From positions 1 through 64,000 of the forward strand of contig JAFVAN010000015.1 in the NCBI GenBank assembly GCA_017480485.1: a DNA stretch of 64,000 bases. The letters run 5' to 3'. This DNA is from Ruminococcus sp. GTDB taxonomy: Bacteria; Bacillota_A; Clostridia; Oscillospirales; Ruminococcaceae. Shown one piece after another: positions 7,444 through 15,718 of the stretch. Each line of letters opens with the position of its first letter. Position 1 is the stretch's first letter. The notes beneath the pieces are model-generated. The model was given only the letters and a program-made list of their open reading frames with translations, was not told the DNA's origin and ran no database searches. Position numbers and translations under genes: made by a program.

Positions 7444-10266
7444 TTACTTATAATCTTCGGGCTTAGGTACATAGTTGTAGTTGTTTATGGCTTCTTCCAT
7501 TTCTTCAAAGGATTGCAGTTCATCATAGAATTTAGTAAACCTTTTTGCCTTTGTATAACCTGCATCCTTTATGGTATAGGGATCGCCTCCCAATTCTTCG
7601 TCAATGGTAAACCCATTTTCATCGAGTACGACAGATAATGGATCATTTTTAAAACTCAGCACCTTTTTGTTTCCTTTTTCATCAATAGTGGGGCCCACGT
7701 TTATTCTATCATCGAATAAAACTACTGTTTTATTATCTCTTATCGCCATTATTCCGGCGGAGTAATTATCGGAGTAACTAAAATCATATATGCACAAAGG
7801 CTGGTCCTCATCTTCAAGCCATGCAAGATAGATTTGAATGTCATCTTCCGTGTCAGCGAAGTCCTTGCCATATTCTTCAAGAATTTTCTCTTCTATTATA
7901 TCAATATAACTCTGCTTCCAGCTCACCTCTGTCTCAGGCTCCTGCTGTTCCGGCTCTTCTTCCCCCTCAGTAACATACTCATAATTCATTATCGCTTCCT
8001 CCATTTCCGCAAGGGAGTGCAGGTCGGAAAGAGTCTCATAAACTACCGCTACCTTTGTATAGCCTGTTTCCTCCGAAAAATATGGGTCTATACTCTTGGG
8101 CTCATCCATCCAATCAAGGTCCTCGCGGCGGGTCAGTCCACTGTCATCGAGAATAAAATAAGAATAATCCCGTGTGGCGAAGCCATTATAATTTTCAAAT
8201 ATCAGCGCCGTTTCGTTTTCATTTTTCCAAACGTCGGGAATCACACGGGCCACGCTATCCTGTGCCAGCAGCACTTGGCCGTTATTTATCACCATAAAGC
8301 CTTCGCTGAAGACGGTAGGAGAGGCCATTCTTTGGCCGGGGGCTAAAACAGGGTCCTCGTAAAGCTCGAAATGGCACATAGGCAGGGCCTCACCTTCACG
8401 CCACATAATATTGATGCGCATTTTAAGTTCCGTGCCTTCAAAGTCCCCGCCGTAGTCTGCGGCAACGCAGTTTTTGATGGTCTCGATATAGGGCTGCTTC
8501 CAGCTTTCGTCCATTTTGGGCTTTTCAAGCTCCGTGGTGTCAACAATAGGCCGCAGGGTCTGTGGGTCGATATCGACATCGGCTATATAATTGTTGTTAA
8601 TGTCCTCAACACTTAGCGAGTAATCCATCAACCCATATAAATATGGATCCTCAACACTTCTTGCCTGAATTACTATTCTAAAAGGCGCTTCATATGTACC
8701 GTCATATTGATTGCCGGCATCATCCAAATACAAGCCATAGTACCAGTTTTCCTTCGGCTCGTCAACAGACATTGGATGTACATCTACCCTTCCTTCGGCA
8801 GGGAAAACAGCTATCCAGTTATTATCATGCACAAACAGGGCTTCACCGTTCTTAAAAAACTCAAAGGAAGAATAATATGCAGAGCCTTCTCCAAAAACTG
8901 AATCATCTATCACGCAGTAAATCTCGCTGTTCTCGGGTGCTGTGTTCTTGATAGGGGTCATGACGCGGGCGTCAATATCAAGCTCCGTAAGCAGCCAGCG
9001 GTCAGTATAATTGGGTGATGCGTCTTTGAGAAGGATATATCCGCGGCCTGCATCGGGGCTCTGCCAGCCATCATAGCTTACCTTACTAAAATCTATCTCA
9101 ATATCCTCGCCGTCAAGCTTGAGGATATACGGCTGCTCCTCGGGCTCCGCTGCGGGCTCGGCTGCGCTTTCGGGCTCTGTCTCTGCGGGCTGCACGTCCG
9201 CGTCGATGACAGTCTCGGAGTCGTCCGAGTGCTTCTCAACATACTTGTCGTGGGCGAGCTTTATGGCGGCTGCGGCGCCGCCTACCGCTACGGTCGCCGC
9301 AAGGATGATGGCGGCTATCTTAGCGCCCGAGGCCGTCGCGGCGGCTGTGACCGTGCTTGTTGCCGAGGCCGAGCCCGCGGTGATGGTGCTGGTGGAGGAT
9401 GCCCCTCCCGCTGTAACGGTGCTGGTAGAAGACGCCCCGCCCGCAGCCAAGCTGCTGGTGGCAGACGAGGCCCCCGCAGAAACGCTGCTGGTGGCAGAGG
9501 TGGTGGCAGCCGAGCCGCTCACCGACGAAACGCTTGTGGCCGTTGACGAAACAGCGCTCACCGCCGAGGTGCCGCCAAGCACCCCTGCGCCGAACAGGCC
9601 GCTGTTCACTTGGGTCATAAGCGAGGAGATAGGCACCGCGCTGAGGACAACGCCCTGCTTCTGCAAGGCCTCCAGCTTCTTTTTAAGGTTCTTGCGGGCG
9701 TTGAAGAGCCGCGCCTTAACGTTGTTTTGGTTGGTGCCTGTTAGCTCCGCGATCTCCGCCACGCTCTTGTTTTGGTAGTAGTAGAGCAGCAGCGCCTCCT
9801 TGTGCTCGTCGCTGAGGGAGCTTATCTGCTCTGCCAGCAGGCACTTGATGTCCTCGTTCTCGGCGTAGTCCGAGGGGAGCATGACGGTGTCGCCGTAGCT
9901 TTCCTCGTAGGCCTGCTCGATGGCTGCGGCCTCGCCGTCGATCTTTGAAAGGTCGCTGTCCATGCTGTCGGTGGTGTTGAAATCCGCCCGCTGCCAGCGG
10001 CCCATCTTCTGCCTAAAGGCGTTGGTCTTGTTGATGGCTATCTTGTGCAGCCAAGTGCCGAAGTATTCGTTGTTTTGCAGGTCCTTGATGTGGTTTATCA
10101 CCTCGAAGAAGGAGTCCGAGACGATGTCCTCGGCGTCCTGCTCGGGGATGCCCTGTTTCATGACGTACTTCATCAGCCTGTCCTTGTACTCAACGTACAG
10201 TCCCTCGATGGCTGTGGTGTCCCCGGCCTTTGCCCGGGCCACCAGATCGTTTGTGTTTTCTGCCAT
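7444..10266 (-). CDS. membrane-tethered ECF-type sigma factor with large extracytoplasmic domain
   Basis: A 940-residue fusion. Residues 17-90 are sigma-70 region 2 (LYVEYKDRL, QDAEDIVSDSF, TWLHKIAINK). Residues 145-200 are region 4, with a helix-turn-helix (SVAEIAELTGTNQNNVKARL). A Ser/Thr/Ala-rich linker (about 205-313) leads to one transmembrane helix (314-337). Outside lie an acidic spacer, a first domain (about 378-575) and two related modules (about 588-765 and 782-935), each starting WKQ.YI and ending with EMEEAI.NY. It presumably directs RNA polymerase while tethered or after release by cleavage. GGAGG supports the ATG. It is second in an operon, 43 bp after a paralogue. The ectodomain function is unknown. 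Confidence 0.9.
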   Translation of the reverse strand: MAENTNDLVARAKAGDTTAIEGLYVEYKDRLMKYVMKQGIPEQDAEDIVSDSFFEVINHIKDLQNNEYFGTWLHKIAINKTNAFRQKMGRWQRADFNTTDSMDSDLSKIDGEAAAIEQAYEESYGDTVMLPSDYAENEDIKCLLAEQISSLSDEHKEALLLYYYQNKSVAEIAELTGTNQNNVKARLFNARKNLKKKLEALQKQGVVLSAVPISSLMTQVNSGLFGAGVLGGTSAVSAVSSTATSVSSVSGSAATTSATSSVSAGASSATSSLAAGGASSTSTVTAGGASSTSTITAGSASATSTVTAAATASGAKIAAIILAATVAVGGAAAAIKLAHDKYVEKHSDDSETVIDADVQPAETEPESAAEPAAEPEEQPYILKLDGEDIEIDFSKVSYDGWQSPDAGRGYILLKDASPNYTDRWLLTELDIDARVMTPIKNTAPENSEIYCVIDDSVFGEGSAYYSSFEFFKNGEALFVHDNNWIAVFPAEGRVDVHPMSVDEPKENWYYGLYLDDAGNQYDGTYEAPFRIVIQARSVEDPYLYGLMDYSLSVEDINNNYIADVDIDPQTLRPIVDTTELEKPKMDESWKQPYIETIKNCVAADYGGDFEGTELKMRINIMWREGEALPMCHFELYEDPVLAPGQRMASPTVFSEGFMVINNGQVLLAQDSVARVIPDVWKNENETALIFENYNGFATRDYSYFILDDSGLTRREDLDWMDEPKSIDPYFSEETGYTKVAVVYETLSDLHSLAEMEEAIMNYEYVTEGEEEPEQQEPETEVSWKQSYIDIIEEKILEEYGKDFADTEDDIQIYLAWLEDEDQPLCIYDFSYSDNYSAGIMAIRDNKTVVLFDDRINVGPTIDEKGNKKVLSFKNDPLSVVLDENGFTIDEELGGDPYTIKDAGYTKAKRFTKFYDELQSFEEMEEAINNYNYVPKPEDYK

Positions 10267-10309
10267 TGTTCTTACCTCCGTGTATATGTGTTTTCGGATA
10301 TTTTGTTTT

Positions 10310-12142
10310 TTAGAATATGGGTCTCAGGGTCTCGGGGTCGATCTCGACAGTGCCGGAGAAAAGGACGGTGTTGTTTATCCGTTCGGCCTCTGCTTCATGC
10401 TCATCGAGCTCGTCATAGCTATAATAGTTTCCCGCATAGTCGCAAAAAGTGATATCAAAAGTATATCCGCCTTTATATTCAAAGCGAGTAATGTTTATGT
10501 TTTGTTCTCCCCATTCTTTTTCCGCATCAAAAGCCCAGCCGTTGTTCATCGGAAAATCCTTGAACCAATTTTCATCAGGGTAAGAAGTCATATCAAGCAG
10601 ATTATAGTAATAATGTACTTCGGGGGAATAATCTCCGTTTTCATCAATACCGCCGATTATCCAAGTGCCCAGATCACAATAAAACAATCTTCCGTCATCC
10701 AGTGCGATATAATCATATCTAAGCCCAAATCCGACTGTCGTATTATACTCCCAAGTATTGCCGCCATCAGTTGTCTGCACAACTGCTTTTGGAAATCCCG
10801 CATTGGCATGAGTGCGATCTGTATATTCAATCATTACATAGGCACAGCCATCGTCGTATACATTTGCTACCCCTTTTTCGCACAGATCACGGAAGCTCCA
10901 GCTCTTCCCTACCCATTCATCGTAGATCTCCATGGCATTAGGAATAACTGCGTTTACGACCACATTTTCATTTATTGTATTTAACAGCCGCTCGTGCTCC
11001 GAAACATCACAGGTCTTGAAGCTTATCGGCGCTATCACTTCTTCCTCGATAATGTTTGCGGGTCCGGCATCCTCTGTGGTGAGTTGAGTTGTTACAGCAG
11101 GCGGCTGTGTTGTCGCTGCCAGAGTTGTTGTCTGGGCGGCAGTCGTTGTTGCAGTCGCTTTGGTCGTGGTGGTCGTGGTAGTTTTTTTGGTCGTGGTCGT
11201 CACCGTCACGCTCTCCTCGGCGCTGTCGTCAACTATCTCGGGGACGGCGGTGGTTGTGGTCGTCGTTGTCATCACTGTGGTAACGACCTCGCTGCTGCCG
11301 TCGTCGGGGCGGGTGTCGCCCTGTATGCGGTCGAGCCTTGTAAGGCCGAAGCCCAGACCCACCACCACAGCTGCCACAACTGCAACTGCGGCTATCTTAG
11401 CCCCGGAGGAGGATGCAACTGCGGCGCCCTCGGTGGAAGCGGCAGCGGCCTCGCCAGCGGTGGCTGCGGCTGCGGCGTCCTTGCCGCCCTCGTCCAGCTC
11501 TGCCAGCAGGCCGGAGATAGGCACTGCGCAGAGAGTGACGCCCTTTTTCTGCAATGCCTCAACCTTCTTTTTAAGGCTCTGGCGGGCCTTGAAGAGCCGC
11601 ACCTTGGCGTTGTTCTGGGTTATCCCGCAGAGCTCCGCCATCTCGGCGATGCTCTTGTTTTCGTAGTAGAACAGCACCAGGGCCTCCTTATGGTCCTGGC
11701 TCAGGGAGTCCAGCTGCTCTGCCAGCAGGCGCTTTACGTCCTCGTTCTCGGCGTAGTCCGAGGGGAGCATGACGGTGTCGCCGCGGCTTGCCTCATAGGC
11801 AAGCTCAACGGCTGCCATATCCCCCCCGAGGCCCGATTCCTCGTCCTCCTCGAAGATGACCCGCTGGTGAGCGCCTGATTTTTTCTTTAATTCTCCCGTC
11901 TTGCGCAGGGCTATCCTGTGTATCCAAGTGCCAAAGAACTCATCGTTCTGCAGGTCGCCGATATGCTTCATTACCTCCACGAAGGTGTCCGAGACCACGT
12001 CCTCGGCGTCCTGACTGCTCAGCCCCTGCTTGATGATAAATTTATACAGCTTGTCCTTATATTCAACATAGAGCTTGTCCATGGCGGCGCTGTCGCCCTT
12101 CTTGGCTCGGGCCACCAGCTCCTCGATGCTTCTGTCACTCAT
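10310..12142 (-). CDS. membrane-tethered ECF-type sigma factor, paralogue with Thr-rich stalk
   Basis: A 610-residue protein. Sigma region 2 is at about 19-90 and region 4 at about 145-197. They are close to those of the downstream paralogue, including the shared segment GDTVMLPSDYAENED and the post-region-4 motif AVPISGLL. A transmembrane helix (247-270) follows an Ala-rich linker. A stalk dominated by threonine (287-357) carries an ectodomain with one Asp-box-like motif TTDGGNTW (about 457-464). The protein ends VEIDPETLRPIF; the paralogue's first ectodomain ends with the similar VDIDPQTLRPIV. The ATG at 12142 has GGAGG upstream and overlaps the stop of a 36-residue ORF by 8 bases. No separate anti-sigma gene is nearby. 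Confidence 0.9.
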   Translation of the reverse strand: MSDRSIEELVARAKKGDSAAMDKLYVEYKDKLYKFIIKQGLSSQDAEDVVSDTFVEVMKHIGDLQNDEFFGTWIHRIALRKTGELKKKSGAHQRVIFEEDEESGLGGDMAAVELAYEASRGDTVMLPSDYAENEDVKRLLAEQLDSLSQDHKEALVLFYYENKSIAEMAELCGITQNNAKVRLFKARQSLKKKVEALQKKGVTLCAVPISGLLAELDEGGKDAAAAATAGEAAAASTEGAAVASSSGAKIAAVAVVAAVVVGLGFGLTRLDRIQGDTRPDDGSSEVVTTVMTTTTTTTAVPEIVDDSAEESVTVTTTTKKTTTTTTTKATATTTAAQTTTLAATTQPPAVTTQLTTEDAGPANIIEEEVIAPISFKTCDVSEHERLLNTINENVVVNAVIPNAMEIYDEWVGKSWSFRDLCEKGVANVYDDGCAYVMIEYTDRTHANAGFPKAVVQTTDGGNTWEYNTTVGFGLRYDYIALDDGRLFYCDLGTWIIGGIDENGDYSPEVHYYYNLLDMTSYPDENWFKDFPMNNGWAFDAEKEWGEQNINITRFEYKGGYTFDITFCDYAGNYYSYDELDEHEAEAERINNTVLFSGTVEIDPETLRPIF

Positions 12143-12245
12143 TTTCTTCTCCTCCGTCGATATCGTATTTTTCGAGGATGTCGTCAAGCATCCCCTGCTC
12201 GGCCATGTATTCAAGTACCACAACGATCAGCTCGTCAAAGGTCAT
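12135..12245 (-). CDS. 36-residue acidic leader ORF coupled to the sigma operon
   Basis: An ATG (12245) opens a 36-codon frame that is helix-prone and acidic (MTFDELIVVVLEYMAEQG at the N-terminus, GGEENE at the end). Its TGA lies inside codons 2-3 of the next sigma gene, so translation is likely coupled. It sits about 30 bases after a strong promoter. Its Shine-Dalgarno (GGGGGCGGGG) is poor. It could be a short regulatory peptide or a coupling leader. I recognise no family. Confidence 0.5.
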   Translation of the reverse strand: MTFDELIVVVLEYMAEQGMLDDILEKYDIDGGEENE

Positions 12246-12282
12246 GGCCCCGCCCCCGATACCGTTTTTTCTCTCTGTTCAT

Positions 12283-12311
12283 ATTATACCATCTCTCCTT
12301 CGTTCTTGCAA
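12283..12311 (-). promoter_or_regulatory. promoter of the membrane sigma operon
   Basis: On the minus strand: TTGCAA, 17-bp spacer, TATAAT, with TG just before the -10. Transcription should start near 12276. Confidence 0.75.
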
Positions 12312-12320
12312 GGGTCAGTT

Positions 12321-12488
12321 TCCCCCTCTGTTTATTAGAGTCCTAGCGCGGACGGCGCAATGCCGCCTTTGGGTAAATTTGTTCAGGTCCCAGGCTTTGT
12401 GTGACGGCGGGCCGCAGCTTGGTGTGGGCTAAAGGTATTGCCAGGTTCGTTTTATACCAAGCAATTTTCCCCCTCTGTTTATTAGAGT
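12321..12488. repeat. 126-bp repeat (family G) flanked by 23-bp direct repeats
   Basis: An identical 23-base sequence (core CCCCCTCTGTTTATTAGAG) occurs ending at 12341 and at 12488. Between them lies a roughly 90-bp sequence that recurs in inverse orientation at 54.72-54.81 kb. In both places it stands directly upstream of a promoter. The whole 12312-12623 gap holds only this repeat and the leader of the next small gene. Confidence 0.7.
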
Positions 12489-12623
12489 GTGCGAGGGGCC
12501 GAAAGGTTAACGCTTTTTTGAAATTCTGACCTCTATGTAACACTTTCCCGCCCCCGGCATAGAATGTAATATAAGCGCAGGCAAGGGCGCTTAGAAAAAT
12601 CTATATCCAAAAGGAGAATAGCT

Positions 12624-12746
12624 ATGTATAATAACAACTACTGGTGGATCATCATCCTCATCCTCATCGTTGTAGTATTCGGCGGCTGTGGCTGCGGCTG
12701 CAACGACAACTGTGGCTGCAACAACTGTGGCTGCGGCTGCAACTGA
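12624..12746 (+). CDS. 40-residue membrane-anchored cysteine-rich microprotein
   Basis: ATG at 12624 follows AAGGAG by 7 bases. The peptide starts MYNNNYWW, continues with about 11 Ile/Leu/Val residues forming a short membrane segment, and ends in a Gly/Asn/Cys tail with eight cysteines in C-G-C and C-N-N-C spacing. No further coding follows. Small hydrophobic Gly-rich peptides of the YjcZ kind occur in spore formers, but the cysteine tail differs. It may bind metal or form a cross-linked layer; this is speculation. It could also be chance, but the strong ribosome site and the regular codons argue for a gene. Confidence 0.65.
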   Translation: MYNNNYWWIIILILIVVVFGGCGCGCNDNCGCNNCGCGCN

Positions 12747-12941
12747 GCATTTTCCCTGCTGCCCCTCCCGCAGGGGCGGCTTTACATACAAGCAGGCCTT
12801 TATGGAAGAAATTCTCCTCGGCTCCTGCACGAGCAATTTCAGACACCACGCCCTCCGCCGTGCAGCGGCGAAGGGCGAAAAGCCATTCTCTAAAAAAAGT
12901 CTCATCCCGTGCAAAGGCTGTAAGAAATTCGCCCCGACATA

Positions 12942-12970
12942 TTGACATCATAATAACTAAATGATATACT
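12942..12970 (+). promoter_or_regulatory. promoter for the glycosyltransferase/GH26 pair
   Basis: TTGACA, 17-bp spacer, TATACT, with TGA directly before the -10. It lies about 50 bases upstream of the GT2 start. Confidence 0.8.
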
Positions 12971-13022
12971 ATATATAGTATTCTCATTATCCAAAACCTA
13001 CAAAAAGGGAGGGAGCCGTCAT

Positions 13023-13877
13023 ATGAGCCTGCGCAGGACCGATCTGTCATCATACTCTGTGCTTATGGCCGTATATGACAAGGAGCTCCCCGAGAACCTG
13101 AACGACAGCCTTGACAGTATGCTGATGCAGACCTATCCCCCTGAGGAGGTGGTGCTGGTCTGTGACGGCGAGCTCACCAACGAGCTGAACATAATCGCCA
13201 AGAGCTTCGAAAGCGAGTTCCGCAGCGTTTTCCGCATAGTTCGGACGGACGAGCATATCGGCGCGGGGGCCGCCCTTAACAAGGGCATCGAGGCCTGCAC
13301 CTGCGAATACATAATTAAGATGGACTCCGACGACACCTCCTATCCCGACCGCTGCTACAGGCAGATGAAGCTTTTTGCCGACGACCCTGAGCTGGACATG
13401 ATCGGCACCTTTGCCGAGGTCTACGACATTGAGGAGCAGCGGACCATTGGCATAAAGCAGATGCCCACAAAGCACGAGAAGATACTCAAATATGCCAGAC
13501 GGCGCAACCCCTTCTGCCGCCAGAGTCTGGCCTTCAGGCGCGGCAAGGCCCTGGAGGTGGGCGGCTACAAGGGAATGGACGAGCTTGAGGAGTGCGAGGA
13601 CTACGAATTTGCCGTAAGGATGCTGCAAAACGGTGCCAAGGCCCGCAACATCCCGGATCCTCTGGTCCGCTACAGGATAAGCAGCAAGGACTACGCCCGC
13701 CGCAAGAGCCTGCGCTCCACCAAGAGCTTCATCCGCGTGAGAAGGATGATAAGGAAAAGCGGCTTTTCCTCCCTCTGGGACGTCATCGTGCCGAGCACGG
13801 TGCAGCTGGGGCTGTTCATCCTGCCCGTAAGCTTTACAAGGCGCTTTTACACAACACTTAGAAAAACATCAAAATAA
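13023..13877 (+). CDS. family 2 glycosyltransferase
   Basis: A 284-residue GT-A fold enzyme that transfers a sugar from a nucleotide donor. The N-terminal VLMAVYDKE strand, the donor/metal motif KMDSDDTSYPDR (DxD) and the acceptor-side ECEDYEFAVRM are visible. The last 30 residues hold one hydrophobic segment that could touch the membrane. GGGAGGGAG precedes the ATG. The GH26 lipoprotein gene starts 14 bases after the stop, so the two share a transcript. The substrate is unknown; a surface polysaccharide is plausible. Confidence 0.88.
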   Translation: MSLRRTDLSSYSVLMAVYDKELPENLNDSLDSMLMQTYPPEEVVLVCDGELTNELNIIAKSFESEFRSVFRIVRTDEHIGAGAALNKGIEACTCEYIIKMDSDDTSYPDRCYRQMKLFADDPELDMIGTFAEVYDIEEQRTIGIKQMPTKHEKILKYARRRNPFCRQSLAFRRGKALEVGGYKGMDELEECEDYEFAVRMLQNGAKARNIPDPLVRYRISSKDYARRKSLRSTKSFIRVRRMIRKSGFSSLWDVIVPSTVQLGLFILPVSFTRRFYTTLRKTSK

Positions 13878-13891
13878 AGGAGTGTAGCTTA

Positions 13892-15625
13892 ATGATGAAA
13901 AGAATGACCGCCCTTTGTGCGGCGGCGCTCATGACCCTGTCGCTTGCCTCCTGCGGCAGCAGTGACAGCTCGGCCACTGCCTCGGAGGGCAGCGAGGCCA
14001 TAAAGGCCGTGACCCTCTACGACGACGAGCGCCATCCCGTTGAGACTCAGCCGGTTACCGAGTCCATCGGGGATCTGGACCTTTCCGAGGTGCAGAACGA
14101 GCAGAACGTCTCCCCTGACTTTAAGCTTGAGATCGAGGCCGAGACTGCGGAGCTGGAGGCTGCGGCGGTGCTTAACACCACCTCTCAGGGCGACTTCACA
14201 GGCGAGGGCTTTGTGATGCTGCCCAAGGCCGATTCCTACATGGAGCTCAGCTTCGAGCTTGACCAGACCGGAAACTATGACGTTATCATCGTGGCCGCAG
14301 GCGACAGCTCAAGCGGCGGCTCGGGCTCTTTGGAGCTGGATGGCGAGGCCCTGCCGAATTACACCATAAAGACTAACAAGTTCTCCGCCTCAACCCTTGC
14401 CAACGTGGTTCTGCCCGAGGGAAAGCACACCTTCAAGTTCAATGGCGGCGAGACAAAGCTCTGCATTGACAGTGTGACCGTCACCGCGGCAGGCACAGTT
14501 GACCTGGAGCAGTTCAAGGTGGACAGGGCCCTCATCAACCCCGACGCCTCCGAGGAGACCAAGCGGCTTTATAACTTCCTCTGCGACACCTACGGAAAAT
14601 ACACCCTCTCGGGCCAGTATTCCAGCGACAACATGGGCCCCTCCTGTGCCGAGTTCTACAAGATCAATGAGGAGACCGGCAAGACTCCCGCAGTGCTGGG
14701 TCTGGATTTCATCGAGCTCTCCCAGTCTCGAGTGGAGTGCAGCATAAACCGCGAGGCCTACGACTCTGACGAGGCCTATCAGGCAGCGGTAAGAGAAGAG
14801 ACCGACAAGCGAGCCAAGGTGCTCATAGATCAGGCCGAGGACTGGGTGCTGAATCAGGGAGGCATCGTGACCTTCTGCTGGCACTGGAACGCTCCCACGG
14901 ATTACCTTGACCAGAGCGAGTGGTGGAAGGGCTTCTACTCCGCCAACACCACCTTCAGCCTGTCAAAGGCCCTCAAGCAGGAGGACCAGGCAGGCTACGA
15001 CTACCTCATCAGGGACATCGACTCTCTGGCCCGCTACCTGAAGGTGCTGGACGACAACCACGTTCCGATACTTTGGAGGCCCCTGCACGAGGGCGGCGGC
15101 GATCCAAAGTGGCACAACCCTTGGTTCTGGTGGGGCTCCTCCGGCAGCGGTGCTTACATCGAGCTTTGGAAGCTCCTCTATGACCGCCTCACAAACTACC
15201 ACCACATCAACAACCTTATCTGGATATGGAACGGTCAGGACCCCGACTACTACGTCGGAGACGACTACTGTGACATCGTGGGCTACGACATCTATCCCGA
15301 GGGCGGCGACACCTCGTCCCAGAAGCCCATCTACGACATGATGAGAGAGACCATCGGCGAGAACAAGATAATCGCCCTCACCGAGAACGGTGTCATCCCC
15401 GACCCCGACGCCACCTTTGCTGACGGCTCACGCTGGAGCTGGTTCGCCACCTGGAACGGAGAATTCTGCATCAACGGCGACTTCGAGCTCAACAGCGATT
15501 ACACGCCCCTGGAGACTTGGGTAAAGATCTACAACAGCGACCGCGTGCTTACCCTTGACGAGCTGCCAGACCTCAAGAGCTACCCCCTTGACACCGAGGC
15601 CTTCCTCGCGGGCAATGCAAGCTGA
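13892..15625 (+). CDS. GH26 beta-mannanase lipoprotein with CBM35-like domain
   Basis: Secreted lipoprotein of 577 residues with lipobox LASC near residue 21, so it is cell-surface anchored. An acidic linker is followed by a beta-sandwich (about 85-200; YMELSFELDQTGNYDVII, HTFKFNGG), like family 35/6 carbohydrate-binding modules. The catalytic GH26 domain (about 220-560) carries FCWHWNAP, the acid/base motif WRPLHE, FWWG, and the nucleophile motif ALTENG. It should cleave beta-1,4-mannan outside the cell. Product uptake and phosphorolysis would fit the GH130 enzyme at 36.7 kb. AAGGAG precedes the start; ATG at 13895 is an equal choice. Confidence 0.92.
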   Translation: MMKRMTALCAAALMTLSLASCGSSDSSATASEGSEAIKAVTLYDDERHPVETQPVTESIGDLDLSEVQNEQNVSPDFKLEIEAETAELEAAAVLNTTSQGDFTGEGFVMLPKADSYMELSFELDQTGNYDVIIVAAGDSSSGGSGSLELDGEALPNYTIKTNKFSASTLANVVLPEGKHTFKFNGGETKLCIDSVTVTAAGTVDLEQFKVDRALINPDASEETKRLYNFLCDTYGKYTLSGQYSSDNMGPSCAEFYKINEETGKTPAVLGLDFIELSQSRVECSINREAYDSDEAYQAAVREETDKRAKVLIDQAEDWVLNQGGIVTFCWHWNAPTDYLDQSEWWKGFYSANTTFSLSKALKQEDQAGYDYLIRDIDSLARYLKVLDDNHVPILWRPLHEGGGDPKWHNPWFWWGSSGSGAYIELWKLLYDRLTNYHHINNLIWIWNGQDPDYYVGDDYCDIVGYDIYPEGGDTSSQKPIYDMMRETIGENKIIALTENGVIPDPDATFADGSRWSWFATWNGEFCINGDFELNSDYTPLETWVKIYNSDRVLTLDELPDLKSYPLDTEAFLAGNAS

Positions 15626-15639
15626 AAATAGTACAACAT

Positions 15640-15680
15640 AAAAAGCTATCCCACCAGCAAGGGGGTGGGATAGCTTTTTT
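15640..15680. terminator. bidirectional terminator between GH26 and the EAL gene
   Basis: A hairpin with an AGCTATCCCACC arm and its complement is flanked by A and T runs. It lies between two convergent genes. Confidence 0.8.
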
Positions 15681-15718
15681 CGCACTCTGCGGCGCCGCAG
15701 GGCTGGGGTATATGCGCA

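Noticed and set aside
12664..13053. 129-codon minus-strand ORF over the microprotein region
   Set aside because: It overlaps the Cys-rich gene and the GT2 promoter in antisense, and lacks a ribosome site.
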